Origin: Chromatiales bacterium
GTDB taxonomy: Bacteria; Pseudomonadota; Gammaproteobacteria; Steroidobacterales; Woeseiaceae
Assembly (NCBI GenBank): GCA_004282875.1
Contig: SHLT01000015.1
Location: 1-37,443, forward strand
Direction: 5' to 3'
DNA length: 37,443 bases
Numbering within the stretch: position 1 is the stretch's first letter; every line of letters begins with the position of its first letter. The translations under genes and the position numbers were made by a program. Below are positions 5,426 to 13,970 of the stretch, in pieces. Under the pieces are notes generated by a model, which was not told the DNA's origin, searched no databases, and was given only the letters and a program-made list of their open reading frames with translations.

Positions 5426-8287
5426 ATGACTCAGCCGAATCGGCCTGCCAGTTTCTTGCGCGCGCTATCACTCCTGTCCCGGCCCTCGACTCGGGGTCCC
5501 GGAAATCAATGGTTCGCGGCCGTCGTTGCCGCGATTCTATGGTTTGCCGGCAGCCCGGCAATGGCCCAGGAAGACAGCCGGTGTCTCAGGTGTCATGACG
5601 ATCCGGAACTGACTGCCCTCAAGGGCGATACCGAGATATCGGCTCACGTCACTGCGGAGATGATCGCAGGGTCGGTCCACGCCGAGCTAACGTGCGTCGA
5701 ATGCCACAGTGACCTCGCGGGCAGCAAACGTCGGCGGCATGCCGAAGAGCTCGAGCTCGTGGTCTGCGACGATTGCCACAGGCGTGAAGCCAGAGCGCAT
5801 GGTAGAAGTCTCCATGGCGTTGCGGCGGAGCAAGGCGACCCGATGGCTCCGACTTGTGCCGACTGCCACGGCAAACACGATGTTCTGTCCGCCGCGAATA
5901 CCGACTCGCCGACCGCAGTGATGAATATCCCGGTCCTTTGTGGCAACTGTCATCGAGAGGGAGCCCCGGTATCTCGCACGCACGAAATATCGCAGGACAA
6001 TATTCTCGAAAATTATTCGATGAGCATGCACGGAGAGGGCCTGTTCTCGCAGGGCCTGACCGTCACAGCAGTCTGTACTTCCTGCCACACGTCGCATGAC
6101 ATTCTGCCGCACACCGATCCGAAGTCGAGCATCCACGCAGACAATGTCGGAGAGACTTGCACCGCATGCCACAGTCAGATTGAAAATGTGCACCGCAAGG
6201 TAATCGAGGGAAATCTGTGGACCGAAGATCCGGGCAAGATCCCTGCCTGCGTCGATTGCCACGCCCCACACAAGATTCGCAATGTTTTCTATCCCGATGG
6301 CCTGGCTGACAAGGATTGCCTCACTTGCCATGCTCAGGAAGACCTGACAATGGATCGCGACGGCGCGACCGTCAGTCTGTACGTCGATGAGAACGCTTAT
6401 GAGAACTCGGCGCATGCGGATACGGCGTGTGCTCAATGTCATACGGACGTCACTGTTGCCGAAGAGCGCGCCTGCTCAACGATCGAGACCAAGGTCGACT
6501 GCGCCATCTGTCATGCCGAGCAGGTGACGGAGTACGACGGCAGTACGCACGGAACGCTGCACGCTGAGAACGACCCGGATGCACCGTCTTGCCAGGACTG
6601 TCACGCCAAGCACGCGACGCTGAGCAAGGAAACGCAGGCGTCGCCAACCTATGCACTCAATGTGCCGACGCTCTGCGGTGAGTGTCACCGTGTCGGTGAG
6701 CAGGCTGCGACGCGCATAGACGCGAAGGTCGAAGACATTGTCGGGAGCTATGAAGACAGTGTGCACGGCCGCGGCTTGATCGAGAGCGGCCTTGTCGTAA
6801 CGGCAACGTGTGCGGATTGCCATGGGGCACATAACGAACTTCCCCCGGAAGACCCGAACGCGTCGACGAATCCACAGAATATCGCCGGGACCTGCGGTTC
6901 CTGCCATCACGGGATCGAGGAGCAGTTCCGCGAGAGTGTCCACTGGACCAGCGACCCGATCGCCGAGGATGATCACCCCACTTGCGAAGACTGCCATGCC
7001 TCGCACACGATCATGCGCACGGAGCAGATCGGGTTCCGGGACCTCATGATGGAGCAGTGTGGACGTTGTCACACTGACGAGACCGAAACTTTCTTCGATA
7101 CGTTCCACGGCAAGGTTTCGCGCCTGGGCGGTGAAGGCGTCGCGAAGTGCTACGACTGCCATGGTACCCATGACATTCTGAGCCCGTCCGATCCGGCCTC
7201 GCACCTGGGTCGCGACAATGTTGTCGAAACCTGCGGCCAATGCCACGAGGGATCACATCGGCAATTTGCGGGCTACCTGACACACGCGACGCATCATGAT
7301 CGCGAGCAGTACCCGTACCTGTTCTGGTCGTTCTGGGGTATGACGGCGTTACTGGTTGGCACCTTGTCCTTTGCTTTCCTGCACTCATTCGCCTGGGTAA
7401 TCCGGCTAATGCTGAATCGTAAGGAATGGCAGGCCCACAAGGCGCTGAGCCAGAGTAGAGAACAGAAATTCTACCGGCGATTCAGCCGCCTCCAACGCAC
7501 GATGCATATCATCATGATGCTCAGCTTCTTTATGCTTGCCCTGACCGGCATGGCGCTGAAGTTCTCGTATATGCCGTGGGCACAGGCTGTCTCCGACTTC
7601 CTGGGCGGCTTTGACAGCATGGGCTTCCAGCACCGCGTTGGCGCGTTTGGCCTGCTAATCGTCTTTGTTCTCCACGCCTACGACATTGTTAATTACAAAC
7701 GCCGGACGAAGCAGACGATGTGGCAGATCATTACCGGACCGGACTCGATCATCTTCAACGGTCGTGATCTCAAGGAGTTTGTACAGTCCGTCAAGTGGTT
7801 CTTCGGTTTCGGTGAGCGCCCGGATTATGGTCGCTATACCTACTGGGAGAAGTTCGATTACTTCGCGGTCGGCTGGGGTATTATCATCATCGGTTCGACA
7901 GGACTCGTCTTGTGGTTCCCCGAGCTCTTCACGCGCATCGTTCCGGGCTGGGCCGTCAACGTAGCGACTATCATTCATAGTGACGAAGCGCTGCTCGCAG
8001 TCGGCTTCATCTTCACGATTCACTTCTTCAACACGCACTTCCGGCCCGACAAGTTCCCGATGGATCCTGTGATTTTCACCGGGCGCATTTCCGTCGACGA
8101 GCTGAAGTATGACAAGCCGGGCGAATACGAGAAGCAAGTGGAGTCCGGTGAGCTTGAGGGCAACCTCGTGAGAGCGTTCCCGCGGACCAAAGACAAGGGC
8201 GTGAGAATATTCGGATTCCTGGCGCTCACATTTGGACTGGTGCTACTGGGTCTGATCGTCTACGCGATGTTGTTCGGCTATCGTTAA
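5426..8287 (+). CDS. 19-heme c-type cytochrome fused to a cytochrome b561/FdnI-like membrane domain (CbcL-like quinol oxidoreductase)
   Basis: The product has 953 residues. A signal peptide with a long polar start ends near residue 48 (SPAMA). Residues ~53-608 carry 19 CXXCH motifs. Hemes 2-9 and 10-17 are two copies of one eight-heme block: for example the SPT...N.P.LCG.CHR segment recurs at about 161 and 406, followed each time by VHG/MHG, CTSCH/CADCH and a matching tail. From ~632 on come about six membrane helices with paired histidines (MHIIMMLSF, HRVGAF, VLHAY, IIHSDEALL, IHFFNTHF), as in diheme-b subunits of formate dehydrogenase and thiosulfate reductase. The HFFNTHFRPDKFPMDP tail segment is shared with the 11-heme protein at 9720-11606. 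This architecture matches Geobacter CbcL (multiheme c plus cytochrome b), a quinol oxidase for extracellular electron transfer, but with about twice as many c hemes. The quinol-oxidising role is inference. Confidence 0.88.
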   Translation: MTQPNRPASFLRALSLLSRPSTRGPGNQWFAAVVAAILWFAGSPAMAQEDSRCLRCHDDPELTALKGDTEISAHVTAEMIAGSVHAELTCVECHSDLAGSKRRRHAEELELVVCDDCHRREARAHGRSLHGVAAEQGDPMAPTCADCHGKHDVLSAANTDSPTAVMNIPVLCGNCHREGAPVSRTHEISQDNILENYSMSMHGEGLFSQGLTVTAVCTSCHTSHDILPHTDPKSSIHADNVGETCTACHSQIENVHRKVIEGNLWTEDPGKIPACVDCHAPHKIRNVFYPDGLADKDCLTCHAQEDLTMDRDGATVSLYVDENAYENSAHADTACAQCHTDVTVAEERACSTIETKVDCAICHAEQVTEYDGSTHGTLHAENDPDAPSCQDCHAKHATLSKETQASPTYALNVPTLCGECHRVGEQAATRIDAKVEDIVGSYEDSVHGRGLIESGLVVTATCADCHGAHNELPPEDPNASTNPQNIAGTCGSCHHGIEEQFRESVHWTSDPIAEDDHPTCEDCHASHTIMRTEQIGFRDLMMEQCGRCHTDETETFFDTFHGKVSRLGGEGVAKCYDCHGTHDILSPSDPASHLGRDNVVETCGQCHEGSHRQFAGYLTHATHHDREQYPYLFWSFWGMTALLVGTLSFAFLHSFAWVIRLMLNRKEWQAHKALSQSREQKFYRRFSRLQRTMHIIMMLSFFMLALTGMALKFSYMPWAQAVSDFLGGFDSMGFQHRVGAFGLLIVFVLHAYDIVNYKRRTKQTMWQIITGPDSIIFNGRDLKEFVQSVKWFFGFGERPDYGRYTYWEKFDYFAVGWGIIIIGSTGLVLWFPELFTRIVPGWAVNVATIIHSDEALLAVGFIFTIHFFNTHFRPDKFPMDPVIFTGRISVDELKYDKPGEYEKQVESGELEGNLVRAFPRTKDKGVRIFGFLALTFGLVLLGLIVYAMLFGYR

Positions 8288-8296
8288 GAACTGGTC

Positions 8297-8337
8297 CCCG
8301 GCATCATCCTTTGCCATGATGCCGGGTATCGTTTCTT
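8297..8337 (+). terminator. Probable intrinsic terminator after the 19-heme gene
   Basis: A perfect 11-bp stem (CCCGGCATCAT / ATGATGCCGGG, 8-base loop) is followed by the T-rich TATCGTTTCTT. It lies ten bases after the stop and upstream of nhaD, so nhaD may receive only part of the transcript or use its own promoter. Confidence 0.6.
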
Positions 8338-8357
8338 ACGCTTAGGAAGAACTCACA

Positions 8358-9695
8358 TTGGATCTGACCGGACACTGGGTTGGTGCAACCGCCCTCGTTT
8401 TATTCGTGCTGGCGTACTTGCTGGTAATCGTTGAAGAGTTTACGCACCTCAGGAAATCCAAACCCGTCATCCTGGCAGCGGGACTGATCTGGGCCATCAT
8501 CGCCTATCAGTACGCGACGGCGGGTATCACGCATGAGACGGAGGAGGCCGTTCGGCATTTCCTCACCGAATTTGCGGAGTTGTTCCTGTTCCTGCTCACG
8601 GCCATGACGTATGTCAACGCCATGAGTGAGCGCCGTGTTTTTGAAGCGCTACGATCGTGGCTCGTCAATCGGCAATATAGCTATCGCAAGCTGTTCTGGA
8701 TTACCGGCATCCTCGCGTTCTTCCTGTCACCTATCATCGATAACCTTACGACGGCCCTGGTGATGTGCGCGGTATTGCTGGCGGTCGGCAAAGACAATAA
8801 GAAGTTCGTCAGCATCGGCTGCGTCAACATCGTGGTGGCTGCAAATGCGGGCGGAGCTTTCAGTCCATTTGGTGACATCACTACGCTTATGGTCTGGCAA
8901 AGAGGCGTACTGGATTTCCAGACGTTCTTCGCGCTCTTCATACCATCCGTCGCCAATTACCTGGTGCCGGCTGTTCTCATGTCGTTGGCGGTACCCCGAG
9001 CGACCCCGGACGCGGAGAGCGAGGTTATCGAAATGCAGCGTGGCGCCAAGAGGATGATGTTTCTCTTCGGTTGCACCATCGCGACAGCCGTTGGGTTTCA
9101 TAACTTCCTGCACCTCCCGCCATTCCTCGGCATGATGACGGGACTCGCGTACCTTCAGATCTTCGGCTATTACCTGCGCATCACGCATGATTCAGAATCC
9201 GGCAACGCGAAGCCCCGTGGCAGGCACGGAGAGGTCACGGCATTCGACAGCTTTCGAGAGATTGCGCGCGCCGAATGGGACACGCTGCTGTTCTTTTTTG
9301 GCGTGATCATGTGTGTCGGCGGCCTGGGGTTCATTGGCTACCTCGATCATTTGTCGCTGTACGCCTATACGGAACTCGGCGCGACCGTTGCCAACATACT
9401 GGTCGGTATTGCGTCCGCCATCGTCGACAACATTCCCGTCATGGTTGCGGTCCTGCAGATGTATCCCGAGATGGATGTGGCGCAATGGTTGCTGGTCACC
9501 TTGACCGCAGGCGTTGGCGGCAGTCTTCTCTCCATCGGATCCGCGGCGGGCGTCGCACTGATGGGCCAGGCGCGTGGACAATACACGTTCTTTTCCCATC
9601 TCAAGTGGACGCCGGCAATTGCTGCCGGCTTCGCACTCAGTATCTGGGTGCATTTTCTGGTCAACAGCCACTACATCGGGATCGTCCCGACGTAG
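8358..9695 (+). CDS. nhaD: NhaD-type Na+/H+ antiporter
   Basis: This is a 445-residue polytopic membrane protein with about 11-12 hydrophobic helices. It has the two inverted-repeat signatures of the NhaD/ArsB (ion transporter) superfamily: SPIIDNLTTALVM near residue 120 and ASAIVDNIPVMVAVL near 355. It also carries the GGAFSPFGDITTLMVW and GGSLLSIGSAAGVALMG re-entrant segments. The role is exchange of internal Na+ for external H+ in the inner membrane, known mainly from marine and alkaliphilic bacteria. The start appears to be TTG at 8358: AGGAAG lies eight bases upstream and no ATG fits. Its position inside a cytochrome cluster, together with Na+-NQR at 23.2-30.3 kb, suggests a sodium cycle linked to this respiratory chain (inference). 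Confidence 0.88.
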   Translation: MDLTGHWVGATALVLFVLAYLLVIVEEFTHLRKSKPVILAAGLIWAIIAYQYATAGITHETEEAVRHFLTEFAELFLFLLTAMTYVNAMSERRVFEALRSWLVNRQYSYRKLFWITGILAFFLSPIIDNLTTALVMCAVLLAVGKDNKKFVSIGCVNIVVAANAGGAFSPFGDITTLMVWQRGVLDFQTFFALFIPSVANYLVPAVLMSLAVPRATPDAESEVIEMQRGAKRMMFLFGCTIATAVGFHNFLHLPPFLGMMTGLAYLQIFGYYLRITHDSESGNAKPRGRHGEVTAFDSFREIARAEWDTLLFFFGVIMCVGGLGFIGYLDHLSLYAYTELGATVANILVGIASAIVDNIPVMVAVLQMYPEMDVAQWLLVTLTAGVGGSLLSIGSAAGVALMGQARGQYTFFSHLKWTPAIAAGFALSIWVHFLVNSHYIGIVPT

Positions 9696-9720
9696 GCCAG
9701 GCGCCTTGCTGCGCCTGACC
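9695..9720. terminator. Stem-loop between convergent nhaD and 11-heme cytochrome genes
   Basis: The sequence GGCCAGGCGC-CTTGCT-GCGCCTGACC forms a 10-bp stem with one mismatch, exactly filling the gap between two convergent stop codons. It could serve as a bidirectional terminator, although T-runs are short on both sides. Confidence 0.5.
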
Positions 9721-11606
9721 TAGGTGTCTTTCTCGGGAGTCTCCCCGTAGACGACCTCACCGCGTTCCTCGGCCCTCGAGAAAGGCGGTTTGCCGGTAAG
9801 CCAGGTCATATCCATCGGGTAGACCGCCGGGTCGAGCATAACCGAGTAGAAATGCCAGATAAGGATTGCCAGTGTCGCCAGGACTGCCTCGAGGAAATGC
9901 AGAACCGTGGCGGCTTCAGGCACCCAACCCGGGAGCCATGCCAGTGTAAGGTTCTCGAACCACAACACTAGTCCCGTAATCGCCGTGACGAACGTACCCC
10001 ACAGTGCGGCCCAATATTCGACTTTCTCAACGTAGCCGACGCGTACCGGGGCCGGTGGGTCGGAACGCAGCCCCAGGTTGTAGCCGGTCCGGTGAACAAA
10101 CTCCCTGAAATCGGCGGTCTTCGGCAGGAAAGCTGCCATCTGACCGCGCGCGCGCGCGCTGATTGCGAGATGGCCGAAATGTATCAGGCAGGCTCCCATG
10201 AGACCCACGGCGGCAATACGATGGACCACGCCGCGAAATTCGTTGTCCCCGAACTGCAGCAACTCGGCCCACCAGCTTTCCGGGTACTTCAATGCAAACC
10301 CTGTGTACACGAGCACGAAGAAGCTGACGGCTGCCAAGGCGTGCATAAGTCGAAATGGTCGTGACATGCGTTCCTTGATCGAGCTTTGCTCGGGAGCCCG
10401 GCGCCGCCACAATGAATAGGTGCGCGTCTTCTTGACCAGGTCGAGCAGATTGTGCAGCAGCATGCCGATGACGGTGACCCAGATCAGTGGAATGTAGATC
10501 TTCCGGATCCAGTAGGCGACGACGTTGGGGGTGTCGTCGGCTATCACATGCACGGGACCGATCGTAAACCGGGTTCCCGCTCCGGCATGGCATTGTCCGC
10601 AGGTCTCCGCCAGGTTGTCCGGATGCGTATGCGAGTCCGGATCGGTCGACGGCAGAATGTTGTGCACGCCGTGGCAGCTTGCGCAATTGGCGACGCGTTG
10701 TGAACCACCGCGTGCGGCCAGTCCATGAAAGCTCTCGCCATAGGAGGGGACCTGGTCCGCGGGCAGGCCGTATTTCTCGCTGAGCTTGAGGTCTGAGTGG
10801 CAGGGACCACAAACCTGGATCGGGACGTTGCTGGCCGAAACAGGCGATCCCGGAGCCGCAATCGCTAGAATCCGATGCTCGCCATGACAATCTGTGCACA
10901 CCGGCGATTCGTAGACGCCGGCAGCTGCCGCCATCCCGTGAATGCTGCGATCGAATTGCCTGGTGATTTTTCTATGGCAACCTCCGCAAGTGTCGGGAAC
11001 GTTCTGACGGTGAATCGAAGAATCCGGATCGGTGGCGGGCAATGGCGAGTGGGCTGAATGACAATCGCTGCAACCGGGTCCCGGGTCATGATCGTGCACA
11101 GCTTGTGCGTGCACGCTGGCCGTGTAGGCTGCGATCGGGCGAATAGTCGACACGCTTCGTTCCGTAGGCGGTTCCGCACCATGACAAGCCCCGCAGGTCT
11201 CACCCTGGGAGAGGGAGGAAACCGGGGACGATTCGTCTGTGTACGGCATCATCGTGTGGACTTCGCCGTGACAATCTGTGCAGCTCGGCAGAATCGGGTC
11301 AGGGAATTTCTGCGGACCCAACTCGCCGTGGGCGCTCGTCGACTGCTCCTCGACGACGTCGTCGTGACAGGATCCGCAGTCGACGGGATCGAGCCCGCGC
11401 TTATGCCGTCGTTCGTCAGCGCCAACGTGGCAGTCGAGGCACTCGGTCGTGCCGTGTACAGTGGCCTCAAATTGCGCCAGGTCCGTTTCGTGGCAGTCGA
11501 GGCAAGGATTTGCCTGTGCGGTATCGTCCGCTGTCGAGGTGAGCGGAAGGCAGGCAAAGAGGAGAAGGGCGATGCCGGTAGTAAACGTACGCACAGCGAT
11601 ACTCAC
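9720..11606 (-). CDS. 11-heme c-type cytochrome fused to a cytochrome b membrane domain (second CbcL-like protein)
   Basis: The product has 628 residues. After a signal peptide (cleavage near TSTADD, residue 26) come 11 CXXCH sites between residues 35 and 340, arranged in the same style of units as the 19-heme protein (CTDCHGEH...SPVSASNVPIQVCGPCH; NILPSTDPDSHTHPDNLAETCGQCH is nearly the same phrase as in the larger protein). From ~363 there are about five membrane helices with histidine pairs (LLHNLLDL, LMHALAAVSF, VVHRIAA, IHFGHLAI, TVLHFLEAV, WHFYSVMLDPAVYPMD). It is evidently a paralogue of the 953-residue protein, with about half the heme domain. The likely role is quinol:periplasmic cytochrome electron transfer in the inner membrane (inference). 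It is transcribed alone, divergently from the NapC-frd operon. A 15-base CG run (10145-10159) lies within its coding sequence. Confidence 0.85.
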   Translation of the reverse strand: MSIAVRTFTTGIALLLFACLPLTSTADDTAQANPCLDCHETDLAQFEATVHGTTECLDCHVGADERRHKRGLDPVDCGSCHDDVVEEQSTSAHGELGPQKFPDPILPSCTDCHGEVHTMMPYTDESSPVSSLSQGETCGACHGAEPPTERSVSTIRPIAAYTASVHAQAVHDHDPGPGCSDCHSAHSPLPATDPDSSIHRQNVPDTCGGCHRKITRQFDRSIHGMAAAAGVYESPVCTDCHGEHRILAIAAPGSPVSASNVPIQVCGPCHSDLKLSEKYGLPADQVPSYGESFHGLAARGGSQRVANCASCHGVHNILPSTDPDSHTHPDNLAETCGQCHAGAGTRFTIGPVHVIADDTPNVVAYWIRKIYIPLIWVTVIGMLLHNLLDLVKKTRTYSLWRRRAPEQSSIKERMSRPFRLMHALAAVSFFVLVYTGFALKYPESWWAELLQFGDNEFRGVVHRIAAVGLMGACLIHFGHLAISARARGQMAAFLPKTADFREFVHRTGYNLGLRSDPPAPVRVGYVEKVEYWAALWGTFVTAITGLVLWFENLTLAWLPGWVPEAATVLHFLEAVLATLAILIWHFYSVMLDPAVYPMDMTWLTGKPPFSRAEERGEVVYGETPEKDT

Positions 11607-11811
11607 TGTTGCAGAATGGTCTGGTTAAGAAACGCCGGTACCTATTATGGGCCCGCAATAACAATATCCCAACACCCTGAGCCTGCGAGAAATACGGATT
11701 TTCGTGCCACTGCTACGTAGTTTAGTATTGCTCCCGCTACGGTAGAGATACTAAATCTGAGTGTTGCTCAGCCATCAATAACAAGCGTTCCAGCGAACAC
11801 TGAGGAACACC
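11607..11811. promoter_or_regulatory. Divergent promoter region with nested inverted repeats
   Basis: This spacer lies between the 11-heme gene (minus) and the NapC-frd operon (plus). TTTAGTAT (11721-11728) and ATACTAAA (11748-11755) are perfect 8-bp inverted arms 19 bases apart. Next to and inside them are the palindromes CTACGTAG (11713-11720) and CTACGGTAG (11737-11745). The symmetry suggests binding of a dimeric regulator controlling one or both directions. GAGGAA just before 11812 is the ribosome site of the plus gene. Confidence 0.45.
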
Positions 11812-13218
11812 ATGTTTAAGAATTTCCTTGCATCGATAACCCATAATAGCGTCAGTTTTATTGGCACGGCGATCGCCGTTGCCATGCTGGTGCTGATGGC
11901 GAGCCTGTTTGCCATGGAGCTTTGGGGCTTCGAAGGCGGCCCGTACATTGGCATCCTGACGTACTTGATCTTGCCCATGATATTTGTCTTCGGGCTGATC
12001 CTGATTCCGATTGGTGCGGTACTTTACCGACGTAAGCTACGTCGAATGGATGGCAGTGAAGACACACCATTGCTTCCTGTATTCGATCTGAACGTGAAGG
12101 CCACGCGACGCTGGATGCTGATTCTCGCGGCTGCAACGATGTTGAATATTGTCATTGTGGCCGGCGCAACCTACAAGGGCGTGCATGTCATGGAGACGGT
12201 TGAGTTTTGTGGCCTTGCCTGTCATTCGGTCATGGAGCCCGAGCACACTGCTCATGCCCGTTCACCGCACTCCCGCGTTGCCTGCGCAGAGTGCCACATC
12301 GGTCCTGGCGCCGACTGGTTCGTCAAATCGAAACTGGATGGTGCCTGGCAGCTGGTGTCCGTGGCATTTGACCTGTATCCACGCCCGGTACCGACGCCCT
12401 TGCACGATTTGCGCCCGGCACGAGAAACCTGCGAGCAGTGCCATTGGCCGACGAAATTCGTCGGCGACAAGCTCAAGGTAATCAAGCACTACGAAGAGGA
12501 TGAAGAGAACACCGAGTTGACGACGGCGCTATTGCTAAAGGTCGGCGGTTCCCGCGCCAACAATTCACACGGGATTCACTGGCACGTCGATCGAGATGTC
12601 GATATTCGCTACCGCTCGGATGAGACGCGCGAGGAAATTTACGAGATCGAGTTCACGCATGGCGAGAACGAGACGATTACGTACGCGGACCGTAGGGCTC
12701 CCGAGGACGGCGGCGTCTGGCGCTCGATGGACTGCGTCGACTGTCATAACCGGCCATCGCATATCTATGAGTCCCCGGGTCCCGCTATCGACGAGGCCAT
12801 GGTATCCGGCCTGATCGATCGAACGCTGCCGTTCGTCAAGCGCGAAAGCCTGCGGATCATCAAGACGGAGTACGAGTCTCACGAAGTGGCGCGCGATGCG
12901 ATAAACGGCGAATTCGCGGCGTTCTACGCGGCGAACTATCCCGACATCGCAAACGAGCGGGCAGAGGACATCGCGGCCGCCGCGACAGTGCTTGGCGATA
13001 TCTATTCGGTCAACGTATTCCCGGGAATGAATGTTTGGTGGGATACCTATCCAAATCACATCGGGCACGAGCAATCGGATGGTTGCTTCCGATGCCACAG
13101 GCGCAGCATGCGAACAGCGGACAGGGAGCAGGTCTCGACTGACTGCGAGAATTGCCACGTCCTGCTCGCGGAGGAAGAAGAGAACCCCGACATCATGTCG
13201 GTCTTGAGGCCAGAGTAA
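11812..13218 (+). CDS. NapC/NirT/ImcH-like membrane-anchored multiheme cytochrome c, predicted quinol dehydrogenase
   Basis: The product has 468 residues. The N-terminus has two close membrane helices (about 12-36 and 46-72) and a third (101-118) that anchors the periplasmic domain. Five standard CXXCH motifs are seen (CAECH, CEQCH, CVDCH, CFRCH, CENCH). The first site is CGLACH (residues 133-138), a CX3CH motif, followed by SVMEPE, which matches the first-heme region of NapC/NrfH-type proteins (CHXM). Members of this group (NapC, NirT, CymA, Geobacter ImcH) take electrons from quinol and hand them to periplasmic cytochromes. The protein is more than twice the size of NapC and nearer to ImcH. 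Its stop overlaps the frdC start (TAATG at 13216-13220), so it is co-translated with a fumarate reductase, an unusual partner. Confidence 0.82.
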   Translation: MFKNFLASITHNSVSFIGTAIAVAMLVLMASLFAMELWGFEGGPYIGILTYLILPMIFVFGLILIPIGAVLYRRKLRRMDGSEDTPLLPVFDLNVKATRRWMLILAAATMLNIVIVAGATYKGVHVMETVEFCGLACHSVMEPEHTAHARSPHSRVACAECHIGPGADWFVKSKLDGAWQLVSVAFDLYPRPVPTPLHDLRPARETCEQCHWPTKFVGDKLKVIKHYEEDEENTELTTALLLKVGGSRANNSHGIHWHVDRDVDIRYRSDETREEIYEIEFTHGENETITYADRRAPEDGGVWRSMDCVDCHNRPSHIYESPGPAIDEAMVSGLIDRTLPFVKRESLRIIKTEYESHEVARDAINGEFAAFYAANYPDIANERAEDIAAAATVLGDIYSVNVFPGMNVWWDTYPNHIGHEQSDGCFRCHRRSMRTADREQVSTDCENCHVLLAEEEENPDIMSVLRPE

Positions 13219-13970
13219 TGAAGACTCTTGCGGCAACACCCGCGTCGCATTCGCTGACGCATGAAATTATCAGTGGCGGCAGCGGGCTCGTACTCGCGCT
13301 GTTCATGTGGGGCCACGTGGTCCTGGTTGGCTCGATCCTGACCGGGGAACGCGGTTTTGACTGGATGGCGACGTTTCTCGAGGACTATTACATCGCGCAG
13401 CCGACTGTTGCAGTCATCTTCGCCCTGTTTCTGGTGCATGCGGTATTCGCGGCACGCAAGGTCCCGGCGCAATTGCGAGAACGCAAACGAATCATCGCGC
13501 TGGCGAAGGGGCTCAGCCGGTCCGGCCGAGAAAAGGTAGCCACACGGACTGAACACTCGCCATTTCGGCCTCACGTCGAATCCATGCTCTGGATCTGGCA
13601 GGTACGGACCGGAATGGTCATGCTCGTGCTAGGCAGTTTCCACCTGATACTGCTAGGGCTGGACGTATTCACACCGTTGTTCGGCGACATCGCCGGTATC
13701 GAGTCGCAAACGTCGATGGCCAGGGTCGGTGCAGGGCTGTGGTTGCCCTACGCGATACTGCTGCTGTGTGTTGAATTCCATGCGAGCGTCGGCCTGTATC
13801 GGCTCGCGATCAAATGGGGCGCGGATCTCTGGCTGTCCCGCAGTGCAATGCATCTCATCGAGCAGATTATTTTCTGGACGATTCTCGTGATCGGCGGCCT
13901 CACGTTGTGCGTCCTGGCGGGCTGGGTGGATCCTCCGCTCGCATTCCTGCTTGAAGGAGGTGCGTCGTGA
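13218..13970 (+). CDS. frdC: Fumarate reductase / succinate dehydrogenase diheme cytochrome b subunit (Wolinella type)
   Basis: The start is ATG 13218, overlapping the previous stop by one base; an earlier in-frame start at 13152 would lie inside the NapC-like gene. The 250-residue product has five membrane helices. The VEFHASVGLYRLAIKWG segment (near residue 186-201) closely matches the heme-binding fourth helix of Wolinella succinogenes FrdC. Candidate heme ligands are H33, H74, H142 and H188, fitting a di-heme b subunit. This subunit anchors FrdAB to the inner membrane and exchanges electrons with (mena)quinone. The length agrees with the ~255 residues of epsilon/delta-proteobacterial FrdC and differs from the separate FrdC/FrdD pair of enteric Gammaproteobacteria. 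Confidence 0.85.
   Translation: MKTLAATPASHSLTHEIISGGSGLVLALFMWGHVVLVGSILTGERGFDWMATFLEDYYIAQPTVAVIFALFLVHAVFAARKVPAQLRERKRIIALAKGLSRSGREKVATRTEHSPFRPHVESMLWIWQVRTGMVMLVLGSFHLILLGLDVFTPLFGDIAGIESQTSMARVGAGLWLPYAILLLCVEFHASVGLYRLAIKWGADLWLSRSAMHLIEQIIFWTILVIGGLTLCVLAGWVDPPLAFLLEGGAS

Noticed and set aside
2165-8287. CRISPR-like or tandem DNA repeats suggested by recurring TGCCAC/GTGGCA patterns
   Set aside because: The recurrence comes from Cys-His codons in CXXCH heme sites; spacing is irregular and in frame with the proteins.
9695-9720. Start of a mobile-element inverted repeat
   Set aside because: The short palindrome between two convergent stops is better explained as a terminator; there is no transposase or flanking duplication.
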